Shown: positions 24,174-34,321 of the stretch, in pieces
How positions within the stretch are numbered: the stretch's first letter is position 1
How the letters are laid out: each line of letters begins with the position of its first letter
Source of the DNA: Zopfochytrium polystomum
Lineage: Eukaryota; Chytridiomycota; Chytridiomycetes; Chytridiales; Chytridiaceae
DNA: 64,000 nt
Assembly: GCA_025765615.1 (NCBI GenBank)
Contig: JAIVFJ010000042.1
Span: 1 to 64,000 of the forward strand
Reading direction: 5' to 3'
The notes under the pieces: model-generated
The model's database searches: none
Seen by the model: only the letters and a program-made list of their open reading frames with translations
What the model was told of the DNA's origin: nothing
Position numbers and translations under genes: made by a program

Positions 24174-24746
24174 GAGTTGCTGCTTTTCCCTGCACGAAAG
24201 CGGAATATTCTTTTTTTTGGTGAAGATGACGGTGCCCAGAGGAGCCTCTTGTGGAAAAAAAGTTTGGTACAATTAAGCTACAATCAGCAACAGCAAGCTT
24301 GTTACGCTTGTTTCTTCCGCTAGCTAGTCAGTCCCCCGACGCGGCTGGGCGATCCGTCGCCCGTCATCGAGAAGGGCTAACGACATCAATCACTTTTCTC
24401 CTGTTCTGTGCCACCGTCCAGGTACCACAAAAGCTGTTTGTCGGATCCAAAAAAAAAAAAAAAAAAAAAAAAAATTTGCGCACGAACACGCAGAGACACA
24501 AATAGGCAGGTCACCGCAAAAAGAAGAACAAAAGAAGAAGACAAACGAAACGTCAAGATCACCCCCACTGTGCCCCACTGCACAACCTCAAATGCAACAC
24601 GCACCCTCATTTGGGAATATTCTACAAAACACACACACACACACAAAAAAAAGGAGTGAAATGCAAGTGGCGTTTTGCCCTGTGAAACAACCACCTGAGC
24701 TGCTTTCTCCTGTCGACGGATGCGATGGGTTGTCGCGTCTCTGACT

Positions 24747-26962
24747 CTACGACCTACTCTTCCCCTTGGCGGGGGCCGACGGCTTTGTTTTTCCCAACGT
24801 TTGCGCGGGCGTCGTCTTCGAAAGCTTCCCTACCGCTTTCAATTGCTTCGGGGGTGCAGTCGACTTATTTGAGGCCGAAGGTGACTTCTTAGTGGCAGGG
24901 GGTGGTGCCTTGGCAGCCGCTTTCCTCGGAGAGGCGGCCTTGACGGACTTGCCACTGGCACCCGCCTTGTTTCCGGCTCCCCGCGACGACGACGTTGCTT
25001 TGGGACCCGGAGTCGCAATGGAACGCTTTGAGCCCTTGCCCTTGATCATGAGTTGATTCGTTCCTGCCTTCTTGACCTTCGGGGAGCTTGCAGGCTTCGA
25101 CGCCGACGCAGCTTTGGTGCTTCGGCCGGGGCCGCCACGTTTTCCTGATGATGCGCTCGGGGACCTTTTCGATGCGCTGGAGTTGGCTCGACCGTTCTTC
25201 TTCGCCTTGGCGCCCGCCGACCGTGCCATCCCGGCACCCCGGGCCAAGCCGCCGACGTCTCCGCCGCTCTTCGCCGAGTTCGACTTGGCGTTTTTCTTGC
25301 CAAAGATTTTCGCCGCGTCCGCCGCTGGAACCGGCCCCTTTGATTTGCCTCTGGGCGCCGCTGAAGGCCTTTTACACCCTTTATCGCGACGGTACAGAGA
25401 GCCGCTGGCCACGCTGCGTCGCGTTTTCGGGGCGCTGAGATCACTGAACATTTGGCACACTTGCACGGCTCCATCGACGGCTCCGGTGAAAAAGCCGCCA
25501 GCATATTCCTTCCCGACAGCGGTGGGCAGGGAGTCGGTGGTGGCTGTTGTTGAAGAGTAGCAATGTTAAACCACAAAGTCTTGAGAGGAGGTTTCCGATT
25601 GAATACTCACGCTGAGCGCCCTGAATAAGTGCATTTCCCGCCTCGACCACCCCGTTCACCCATGCTGCGAAGATAGGAATGTGAAGAGAGGGTGAGTAAG
25701 TGGAACTTCTACGAAAATTTATGTTATTGTTGGGACTTACCGTGACCCATGCCGTTTCCATCCAAAGCTGAGTTTACACCAGACTTGATAGCTGTAGCCG
25801 CTGCATTGGTAAATGGCACGTACTGTGGAAGGACTTGCCCGGCCCCTGGATCACGCGATTGGAATGCGGCAGGGCTCTCACCAATAACTAAAATTACCTT
25901 GCATCGCTGCACCAGCGGCCGCAGCCGCCACCACTCTTCCCGCCAAGGAGAGTGGATCTTTGGTGAAGTGCTCTGAAGTTGCCTTCACGGAAGCTTTAAA
26001 ACGATTCCCCGGTGGGGCCTCTGGCGAAACGAAGCCGAGCCGTCAGATTGTAATCGGGGGGTTCAATCGGAACTTACGTAAGGCCGCTCGTACTCCAGCC
26101 ACAACCATACCTCCAATTTCGCCGACGCCAGCACCGCAAGCTCCTCCAACGCATCCGGACGCAACCCCCGACATCAGGCCTCCCATGGTCGCACCTTCCG
26201 CCGCCCCGCTAAGGGCACTTTGCACGCTGCTCGTGACAAGGCGTTCGGCTGCGTTACTTGTGCCACCAACCACTGCGTTCCCGAACTGAAGAATAAGTTG
26301 AAAAATTTAAGCTCACGATGATTTGTACTTCCACGAGAGAATCAATGATACTCACGACAGTGTAAGCTGCATCCTAAATATGAAGAGCAAAAAAATTCAA
26401 TCAGTGGTGTTGTTCGCAGGTGAAGGCAAAAATGTGTGACGTACCCCCATTTTTTGCTAAGGTAGGTTAACCAAGAGGGCTGCGTCAATTTCGGCGAGAA
26501 CAATTTCACTCAGTGAGGCGTATCTTACCAGCATGGATCGGGAGCCCTGCATTGAAATAGGACATGGGGGTCCGGGAGGGTGGGTTAAGGGGGGTTGGGT
26601 TTCAAGTAAGTTCGGTCTGGGTGAAGATGACAATAAATGCAAACCTGGCTGTCTGCAGAGTTCGTTCCCGCCTCAGCATCATTGTTGGTCGGAGTGGAGG
26701 TGCCGCCTGTTCTTTGAACGTCTCCACTTGGCGCCGGCGAAGAGAGACCGCTTCCTGCCTGCGCATTAGATTCTTCTGGAAGAACGCGCCTCGAGAGGGA
26801 CGAGTGCCCAACGGTTGGGGATGAGGAGGAGTCGATGTCCACGGCCGTCAGCAGAGCAGAACCCGGTCTTGGACGGGGAGCTGGGGTAGAGGTGGACTCG
26901 GCGGCCGAAAATAAGAAGAGAAACAAAACGTGAAGGCAAAGCTGTTTGACTATCATCTTCAC
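24747..26962 (-). CDS. Secreted glycine-zipper protein, H1-like tail (C')
   Basis: Exons run from 26962-26645 (signal peptide MKMIVKQLCLHVLFLFLFSA, then a Pro/Ser/Thr-rich linker). Tiny exons follow at 26546-26529 (18 nt), about 26456-26445 (12 nt) and 26373-26356 (18 nt). Then come 26285-26078, 26020 to 25741, 25664-25611 and 25543-24747. Exon 26285-26078 carries a glycine-zipper-like helix (GAAEGATMGGLMSG, GGACGAGVGEIGG), a type that packs in membranes. The last exon ends with about 200 residues rich in Lys, Ala, Ser and Pro, like a histone H1 tail. One frame slip near 25895 separates MQ from VIGESPAAFQ. No known family recognised; function unknown. A secreted or vacuolar DNA- or membrane-binding protein would fit, as inference only. 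A truncated copy is at 15455-15910. Confidence 0.65.
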
Positions 26963-27108
26963 GGCGTGGGTGACTCAAGCGAAAGAACGGGGTTTGATCC
27001 GGGTCGGGGGCGTGTGAAGCGGAATTGGGGGGGGAGGCGAGCGTGTGTGCAGTTGGAGGAGGAGGAGAGAGTTTAAATAGGAGACGTAGGTCTCTCGCTC
27101 TCCGTCTG

Positions 27109-27132
27109 ACGTCTGTCTCTCTCTCGCTCCTC

Positions 27133-27172
<40 letters not shown>

Positions 27173-27190
27173 TCTCTCTCACTCACTCTC
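27109..27190. repeat. (CT)n microsatellite
   Basis: CT dinucleotide tract between gene C' and ankyrin gene 2. It mirrors the GA tract of the left arm (15030-15105). A shorter CTGT tetranucleotide tract follows at about 27600-27632, in the 5' flank of the ankyrin gene. Confidence 0.95.
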
Positions 27191-27598
27191 GCTCGCCGTC
27201 CACTTTGTCTCTCGCTTTTAGATTGTTGAGCGAGCGCCCCCCAGGCACCTTCGCAAGTGGCCCCCATCTGATTGAAAAAAAAAAATGGCACGCTCGCGAG
27301 CGACTGATGGAGGGAGCGACAGACTTTTTCAGTCTCTTGTTCGTTCGGTACGCCCTTTTTGGCGGTCGCGAGTCTGTCTGTCAAGTCGTCGTCTTCAGAG
27401 CTGCCGCCCGATCTGTCTGCCTGTCTGCCAGTCTGTCAGTCTGTCAGTGTGGGTTCAGCAGGTTGTTTGTTTTTGATGTTATTTGTTTTCACTTGAGACA
27501 GAAATGGTTTCAAACGGCAATCCGTTTTGATGCAGTTCTTTCTCTCGTTCCGTCGCGAAGCGAAAAAAAGGGGTGCAAATTTCTTTGTCTCTCGTCTG

Positions 27599-27632
<34 letters not shown>

Positions 27633-27814
27633 CGCTCAGCCACCCACCTTGTTCCGCACGCCCTTTTTGGCGGTCGCGAGTCTGTCTGTCAAGTCCTCGT
27701 CTTCAGAGCTCCGCCCGATCTGTCTGCTTGCCAGTGGGGGGTCGGTCAGTCTGTCAGTCTCTAAGCCAGTCAGTCAATTATATTCTGTTCCCCCCCCTCC
27801 TTGACCCAAAGGAA

Positions 27815-29308
27815 ATGTTCCGCGCTGTCGCCTCGACCATCTCCGCCGCCTTTAACTACCTGCTCTCCACCGACGCCGACGCCGGCCCCCTCGAGCCTCG
27901 GCTCTTGAAGGCCGTCAGCGAGGGCGATGTCGCCAAGGTAGAAAAGCTTCTCGCCCAGGGCGCCGACCCAAACGCCTTGATCAATTTCAACGAATGGGCG
28001 ACTCCCACGACGGCGAAGACACCCCTCCCCGCCGCCGCAGTTATGCACCTCGTCTCCTCCAGCGGACCAAACGCCCTCACCATCTTGCCCCTCCTACTGG
28101 ACAAGGGCGGCGGCGACCCAAACGTTCTTGACGAAATGGGTTGCACTCCGCTCTTGATGGCCATCTACGACGAGAACGTGCGCGTTGACTACGTGCGCCT
28201 GCTACTGGAGCGTGGCTCCAAGCCAGACATCGTGGCCAACGATCCCGAGATGCCCCGGACCCCACTGATGGCCGCCGTGACGATAAAGAACGCCGAGATC
28301 GTCCGCCTGCTTCTCCAGCACGGAGCCGATCCGAACGGCGTCACTCCGCCTGGGGCCAATCGAGACAGTTTCTTCATCCCTCTTCTCCTCGCCTCTGGCG
28401 CCGCAGCCAACACCGACGTCGTCACCGCCCTCCTCGACGCCGGCGCCGACGTTTACGCCGCCGACCCGGACGGCCTGTCGCCCCTCCACATGGCTGCCGC
28501 GACCACAAACCCAACCTTCCCGGACGGCCGCGCCTGCGCCGACGTGCTGCGCCTGCTCCTCGCCCGCGGCGCCGACCCGAACAAAACCCGAAACGGAAAA
28601 GTCGGAACCCCGCTCATGGGCGCTTGCGTCTACGGAGACACAGCCTCCGTCGAGGCGCTTCTCGACGCCGGCGCCGACGTCAACGCCGCCCTGCCGCCCA
28701 ACCGGGAGTCCCCGCTGCTGCACGCCTGCATGGCCGGAAAGCCGGACATTGTCCGGGTGCTCCTCGCGCGCGGTGCAAACGCCCGCGCCGAGTCGACGGG
28801 CAAGAACGGCTGGCAGAAAGTCACGCCGCTCCACGGCGCCGCCGAGGGCGGCAACCGCGACGTCGTCAAGCTGCTGCTGGCGGCGCCCGGCGGCGGCGTC
28901 GACATCGACGCGGTCACGACCGCGCCGTTCACGCCGCTGACGCTCGCCATCCAGCTCGGAAACTTCGACTGCGCGCTGGAGCTGCTGGACGCCGGCGCCA
29001 GCGTCGACTTGCTGCACCCGATCTTTTCCGCCATCTACCGCGGCGGCGAAGGGGGCGCGCTCCCCGTGGTGGAGGCGCTGGTGGATAGAAAGTGCGCGCT
29101 TGCCGTTTACGGGCCTGACGGCCACACTCCGCTGACGCTGGCGATCGCAAAGGGAAGCGCGGCGATCGTCAGGCTGCTGCTGGAACGGGGCAAGGTGGAT
29201 CCCAACCAGGCCAAGCAGGACGGCATGCCGCCGTTGGAACTCGCGCAGCTGGAAGGATTCGAGGAAATTGTGGAATTGCTGAAAGCGTCGGGGGCGGTCG
29301 AGCTGTAG
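27815..29308 (+). CDS. Ankyrin-repeat protein 2
   Basis: Single-exon 497-aa paralogue of the protein at 13158-14642, in mirror position and opposite strand. The start MFRAVAS at 27815 follows a CTGT-repeat leader. Ankyrin repeats fill residues about 30-497, with GADPNALI, LLLQHGADPNG, DAGADVNAA and LLLARGA signatures. The C-terminal GAVEL corresponds to GAVEP in copy 1. Both frames are uninterrupted, and differences are concentrated in the first third. A protein-interaction scaffold is the only inference the sequence allows. Confidence 0.88.
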   Translation: MFRAVASTISAAFNYLLSTDADAGPLEPRLLKAVSEGDVAKVEKLLAQGADPNALINFNEWATPTTAKTPLPAAAVMHLVSSSGPNALTILPLLLDKGGGDPNVLDEMGCTPLLMAIYDENVRVDYVRLLLERGSKPDIVANDPEMPRTPLMAAVTIKNAEIVRLLLQHGADPNGVTPPGANRDSFFIPLLLASGAAANTDVVTALLDAGADVYAADPDGLSPLHMAAATTNPTFPDGRACADVLRLLLARGADPNKTRNGKVGTPLMGACVYGDTASVEALLDAGADVNAALPPNRESPLLHACMAGKPDIVRVLLARGANARAESTGKNGWQKVTPLHGAAEGGNRDVVKLLLAAPGGGVDIDAVTTAPFTPLTLAIQLGNFDCALELLDAGASVDLLHPIFSAIYRGGEGGALPVVEALVDRKCALAVYGPDGHTPLTLAIAKGSAAIVRLLLERGKVDPNQAKQDGMPPLELAQLEGFEEIVELLKASGAVEL

Positions 29309-29539
29309 CGCGGTCGTCCGGTTGGGAAGAAGGGGGGGTGGTTCATTAAGAGTTGATTGCGAAGGTCGCTTCAAGTCCCATTTTTGGTTTGGGGGTGGCG
29401 TTGCGCATGGCCCACTAACATTTACTTTTCCAACCATGAGCCTGTCTCCGGGCATCGGAAAGTACATCTACCCCAACAACCCACATCGCCCCTCCTCCCC
29501 CAGTTTCTCTTGATTGCTTTTTTAAGTTACAGTGGCGCA

Positions 29540-30133
29540 TGTCATTGTGGACCATCACTGAGCGGTTCACCTCGTTGTCCGCTGTCTTGTTCTGCCGATC
29601 GTTGTATAGTCACTTAAGGAATGGAGCTGCCTGCTCAGTGTGGTATCCACCTGAAAGGCGCTTGGTTTTTAAAGGTTACTACTTGTTGCTTGTGTACTGT
29701 TCAAGCCGACCGTTAACGCCTGAGGGGGAAAAGTAATGAATTATTAGCGCACTGTGAAACGGCGTATACCATGTGGAAGCCTTAATGAAGAGGTAATCTC
29801 GCCTTTCCACACCTTATCAACCTTAACATGGTGGCGCAGTCACGGAGCTTTCGCTAAACGCTCAACGCCGCGATGCAACACCAATCTGATCGGCCTCCCG
29901 CGGAGCCCGCGATGACAAGCTCATCAATCGCTCCCTCTGTCGTGCGCGCAGATCGAGATAATGAGCCTTTCAGCATTCCGGGTCTGGTTCCACCGCCTCA
30001 ACTTCCCTTGACGGCTGCGATCGCGATCTGCCGCTACACTGGATCAGCCAAAGACCGCTTTGTTGCGGCATCCCTGTTCCGCCTGTCAGACGTCCAGGAG
30101 GGGGCCTTGCTGGAGCTCTTTTTTTTCGAATAG
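29540..30133 (+). mobile_element. LTR-end/primer-site remnant with short ORF
   Basis: A sequence ending CAACCTTAACA is followed at once by TGGTGGCGCAGTCACGGAG, which looks like a tRNA primer-binding site next to an LTR 3' end. An ATG about 45 bp later (29873) opens an 86-codon frame in the position of a gag gene, which then stops in a T run. No protease, RT or second LTR follows, so this would be a truncated element. Its LTR start is not defined. The ORF matches no family I know. Confidence 0.4.
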
Positions 30134-30659
30134 TGCAAACAGTGCGGGTTGTTCCTGCAGTTACTGCAGTGACAGCAGGGCAAATCAATCTCGTAGGAGG
30201 CTCGCAGCTTCCGGGGTGTCTCTGGCGGATTCTGGCGACGGCCTGCATCTGTTCAAGAGTGGCAGTGGTGGCACGAGCGCAGCTGGGAGCTGAGCGGAAG
30301 AAGCCGTCCAAATTGAGGCTTTGTTGTGAGATAATACATTGGGGATGAGAATAATGTGAAAGCATTAAATATTTGAAGACTGTCGCCCAAAACGATTCAG
30401 CGACTCTATTTGACGCTCTCTTCTTTCTGCACCATCGGCTGCGATCACTGTCAACTGGACCCAAATGCTTTCGGGCAGAGACCAACAAAGGGCTCAGCCA
30501 GGCAGTCGCAAGCACTGTCTGCCTCACACAAGTTCGTGTGGTGTACTGCGGTCCTTATTGCACCACTGTAAATACATGGACGACCACAAGCGAAAAGGGT
30601 CTTCGACACGGCGCAAAAGGCATATACACAACTGACGAACACAGTTTTCTCGCCGACGT

Positions 30660-31050
30660 TCACATCAGCACGCACTTGCACGACCGGCCCTGTTTCGCAG
30701 AAAGAACATCGCCCTCTGCCTTCGCATCGCCGCGACTGTCAGCACCATCCTCTACCGTCCTCTCGTCCTGCATCCTCCTCACCAGCGCGTGGAACTCCAC
30801 GTCCACGTCGACACCCGTCTTCGCCGACGCCTCGCAAAAACACACCGCCCCCCATCGCCTGCACCGCGGCCCGCCCCTCCCACTCGGAGACCTTCCGGTC
30901 GCTGCCCAGATCCAACGGGAACCGCACCGCCGCCGCCGCAGCCGTCACACCACCGCCCCGCTCAGCCTCCGGCGGGCTATTTCCGCTTGCAGCTGGACGA
31001 CCGCGTCGAAGCTCTCCCGCGACGCGATCGCACTGTGTTTGGAGTGAAGG
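30660..31050 (-). pseudogene. Ras-like small GTPase C-terminal fragment
   Basis: Minus-strand pieces in three frames reproduce the second half of a Ras-family GTPase in order. They are IASRESFDAVVQLQAE, then LGSDRKVSEWEGRAAVQAMG, then the G5 motif FCEASAKTGVDVDVEF, ending with a CaaX box CVLM and stop. The G4 NKxD is replaced by FPLD and a stop follows ARRRLSGAVV, so it is non-functional as read. A lipid-anchored GTPase ancestor is clear from the ordered motifs. Confidence 0.7.
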
Positions 31051-31150
31051 ATGAGCTGATTTAATTTGGAGGCGGGCAGGTAACTTGCCCCGGCATCGCC
31101 CAATCAGAGCATCAGACGGCCCACGATCCTCTGTGTATCTCTCTCTCTGT

Positions 31151-32666
31151 TAGGACTTGTTTCCGGTCTCATAGATGAAGGGTAGTGTATGGAAAGCCTC
31201 AGTAGTCTGGCGACATGATAAGACGACAAGGACTTGAACTCGACCTCGTAGATGAAGTGTCAAATCAAGTGGGAGAAACGAAAGAAGCGCGCTCAATGAG
31301 GGTCAAAACAAACCCCAACAGCGAAAGTACCAGTTACGCGGCTAGGACTTTTATTCGACCTCATAGGATCGTTCTTCGAGAGAAGAGGTATTCAGGGGGG
31401 CAACCAGTTGCGTCAAGTGAGAGACAAAACAAGCCCGAACGGCAGATCAACCTCGATCGCGGCTAGGACTTGTTTTCGACCTCATATGGTTGAAGATCAA
31501 CATGGGTTGGGTTGGGTTGGAACGAGTCGTTTCAATGCGCGAAGATCAGCAGGCCCCAGCGGTAGTGGAACAATTTTGCAACGACAAGGACTTGTTTTCG
31601 ACCACTCGGTGAGGGAAGAAGGCAAGCCCGAGCGGTCTCTTCTGACGACAAGGCGACTAGGACTTGTTTTCGACCCCCAGGACGATTTGGAGCAAAATGG
31701 AATCCATGGTTGCACGCAATTACACCAGTAAGAGAAGAATGCAAGCCCGAGCAGTACCGTCTGGGGACAAGACAGCTTTTTTTACCTCATAGATGCAATT
31801 CCAATTAAAATCAGGTGAGGAGAAAGGAGAAGGTGCGCTCAGTGAGGACCAAAACAAACCCCAGCAGCGGATCTACCAGATCCACGGCTAGGACTTGTTT
31901 TCGACCTCATAGAACCCATCATCAGGTGCCTGGGTGTTAATATCCAGACGGTGATCAATCACGCCAAATGAGAGAAGCAAAACAAGCCCGAGCAGCATAT
32001 CAACCACGATCACAGCTAGGACTTGTTTTCGACCTCATATGGCTGAAACATAAACGTGGATTGGTAAGCTGCTTAGAACGAGTCGCTCCAATGAGCGAGA
32101 TAAGCAAGCCCGAGCGGTAGTGGAATAAATTCGCCACGACTAGGACTTGTTTTCGACCTCATAGGACGGTTTGCTGAAAAGTGGAATCAGCAGCGGTAGG
32201 CCCTTACACCAATGAGCGTAGAAGGCAAGCCAGAGCAGAATCGTCTGATGACAAATCGACTAGGACTTGTTTTCGACTCATATGGCGAAAAAAAGCAACG
32301 TCGGACACTTAGAACGAGCCGTTCCAATGAGCGAAGAGCAGCAAGCCCGAGCTGTAATGTAATACATTCGCCACGGCTAGGACTTGTTTTCGACCTCATA
32401 GAATTGTTTCTTCAAGGGTGGGGTTATCAAGGGGGCGGGGGATTCCATCGCGCCAAGTGAGAGAAGCAAAACAAGCCCGAGTGGTACATCAACGAGGATC
32501 GCGGCTAGGACTTGTTTTCGACCTCATATGGTGGGCGCGTGAGGCGAAAAATGTATTTGGGGAAGAGGCAGGAGGGCTCTCGAAGTGAAATCGAAGAAAA
32601 CAAGCCCATCAACGGCGACGATGACGCGTTCCAGGGCCGTGGATTGGACTTGTTTTCGACCTCATA
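31151..32666 (+). repeat. Regularly interspersed 24-bp-core array, 14 units
   Basis: A core close to TAGGACTTGTTTTCGACCTC followed by ATA recurs at 31151, 31229, 31343, 31464, 31587, 31657, 31767 (degenerate), 31889, 32017, 32141, 32261, 32377, 32505 and 32645. Typical spacing is 114-128 bp. About 45 bp before most cores lies a second conserved block, (A/G)CAAGCCCGAGC. The part after the core varies in sequence between units. CAAGCC and GGACTTG can pair, so each unit may fold as a hairpin of about 50 nt. No long open frame or known repeat family fits. Confidence 0.88.
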
Positions 32667-33224
32667 CGAGAACCTACTGGCAGTCGCGATCAAAGGGGGA
32701 GGGGGGGATGATCGGGTGCGGGGGGAGTCGTGATCGGCAAAGGGAAGATGCCGCGGTGAAGCAGAGTTGTTGCATACGAGCAGAAAGAGGATGAACGGAG
32801 GTGAAAGGTAGCAAGAGGGTTGGGTTGGACGCGTCGTCACCGCTTGACGGTGGGTGGTGGGTAAGTTGCGCGATCTCCCTCGTTAAGGAGAGGCAAGGTT
32901 CGGTGAGGCGAAGGTTGGCGTGGGGGAAGCGAGCGAAGGAGGTGGGCGGCACGATTGTTGTTGAGACTTGTGGGGAGAGGAGGTTGAGTATTTATAGTGT
33001 GCTTGGTCTGCGCCCATGTCGCGGCTGAAAAAGGCAAGTTTTAAGAGGCATCGACACAAGTGTGGAAAATTCGCGTCTCGTCTGGTCTTGTTGTTGTTAT
33101 TGAAGTAAATAAAAAAATCAATAAATAAAAACCAAAATCTGCGGCTGACGTAACTGCAAAACAACAGATAGAGGAGACTTAACTACTAGCACGCTGCCCT
33201 CTATTCTATTCATGTTACTCACTG

Positions 33225-33470
33225 TAAAGCGATATTTTACCAGCACCAGCCCTATTAACACAGCCGCTGGCTGTGCCCTCTCTACGACAACCGGACGGTG
33301 ACCATCGAGGAAATAGAGCTCGCCCTTGATCTCGCGCTGTGCATCCGGGTCGGCGACAGCTTCTTGCTCATGTACTCGATCGCGTCGCGCGCGTCGTTCA
33401 ACGAGGCGCTCCGGCCCCGCGCGGATCGTTCGCTTCAAAACGACGCAGCGAAGGTTCGGGAAAGATTGAT
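33225..33470 (+). pseudogene. Ras-like GTPase middle fragment
   Basis: Plus-strand frame with DNRTVTIEEIE, then IRVGDSFLLMYSIASRASFNE. This matches the switch-II to G4 interval of Ras proteins (R.GDSFLLMYSI.SR.SF). The DTAGQE G3 motif has degenerated to a Leu/Ala-rich stretch, and nothing like the P-loop lies upstream. It lies on the other side of the interspersed array from the C-terminal fragment and on the opposite strand. Confidence 0.55.
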
Positions 33471-33604
33471 CGGTCGTTTACTGCCCTCACTCGCCAATCC
33501 CCCCATCAACCCCCAAAGTCCTCTCTCATCCGTCGGTCGACGAAGAAACGATGACAATACCACTTGAAACCTTGTTCCCATTGTCGGGTGCGCCTGTGAC
33601 CCAT

Positions 33605-33712
33605 AAGCGGAGCGCACTACGACCAAGCTGGGAGCTGGGGTTTGAACCCAGGTTCTTTTCCTTCGGAGGGAAACATGTTACCACTACACCACTCGGCCAC
33701 TCGATATAGTCG
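33605..33712 (-). repeat. tRNA-derived SINE-like element
   Basis: The minus strand reads as a tRNA-like head. It has a box A-like GTGTAGTGGTAACATG, an anticodon-like stem-loop TTTCC-CTCCGAA-GGAAA, and a perfect T arm CTGGG-TTCAAAC-CCCAG. The acceptor stem does not pair, so a functional tRNA is unlikely. A short unrelated tail follows toward 33570. Confidence 0.5.
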
Positions 33713-34321
33713 CCCATCTTGTTAATCACCTAACAACTCTTCCACGGACCGTTTCACGGGAAGCGCCATTACGAGTGTCCCCCTCCCCTCCTTTCTGCCC
33801 CTTCAAACGACAGCTTCCCATTCAAAAGCTCTTCCCGAGAACCGATTGCGAAGCGAAGTATAAATCTGGGGAACGACTGTTACGTCTGTTAGAGCGCTCA
33901 CCAACAGTGTTCAAGCACGAAAAGAGGAACACGATTGGGTCGGCCGCTGCCCCAATTCGTTTTTCTTTTCCAAGCTCACGCTTTAATTGCTGTAAGGTTT
34001 GGACGTGGCCTCACAGTGTGGTGAGGGGAACAGAAAGCACCTTTGGCTTGCAGTGGCTTGTGTAATCCTCGGAGCGCACTGCAGAGAGACCTTCCCGGGT
34101 GTCGGTGCGAAAGAGCAGCCGTCCACCGTCCATCCCCGCTCGGTAAGCCAGAGTCCATTGTTATGTTTACCGAGTTCACGCGATTCAAGCGAAGCTCACC
34201 AGTCCCAGCCGCAAAGAAACACTCAATTAGATAACACCGAGGGCCAGTGACATAACAAAAAAAAAAAAAAAACACACGCGAAACAGAATGAAAAACAAGA
34301 AACAAAAACAGCAACCCCAAC

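Larger units (their letters stand above)
21903..24441 (-). repeat. Right arm of large inverted repeat
   Basis: Reverse-complement counterpart of 15965-18475. Coordinates mirror about a centre near 20192: gene starts 16985 and 23400, and first-exon ends 17117 and 23268, have the same sum. Differences are small substitutions and indels, a shorter stretch near the TATA box, and a 41-nt G run absent from the left arm. Confidence 0.92.

Noticed and set aside
31151..32666. CRISPR array with spacers
   Set aside because: Spacing near 120 bp and a second conserved block inside the 'spacers' do not fit prokaryotic CRISPR (spacers about 30-40 bp). There are no cas genes, and the surrounding genes are eukaryotic.
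33640..33705. Functional tRNA gene
   Set aside because: The T arm and anticodon hairpin pair, but the acceptor stem does not.
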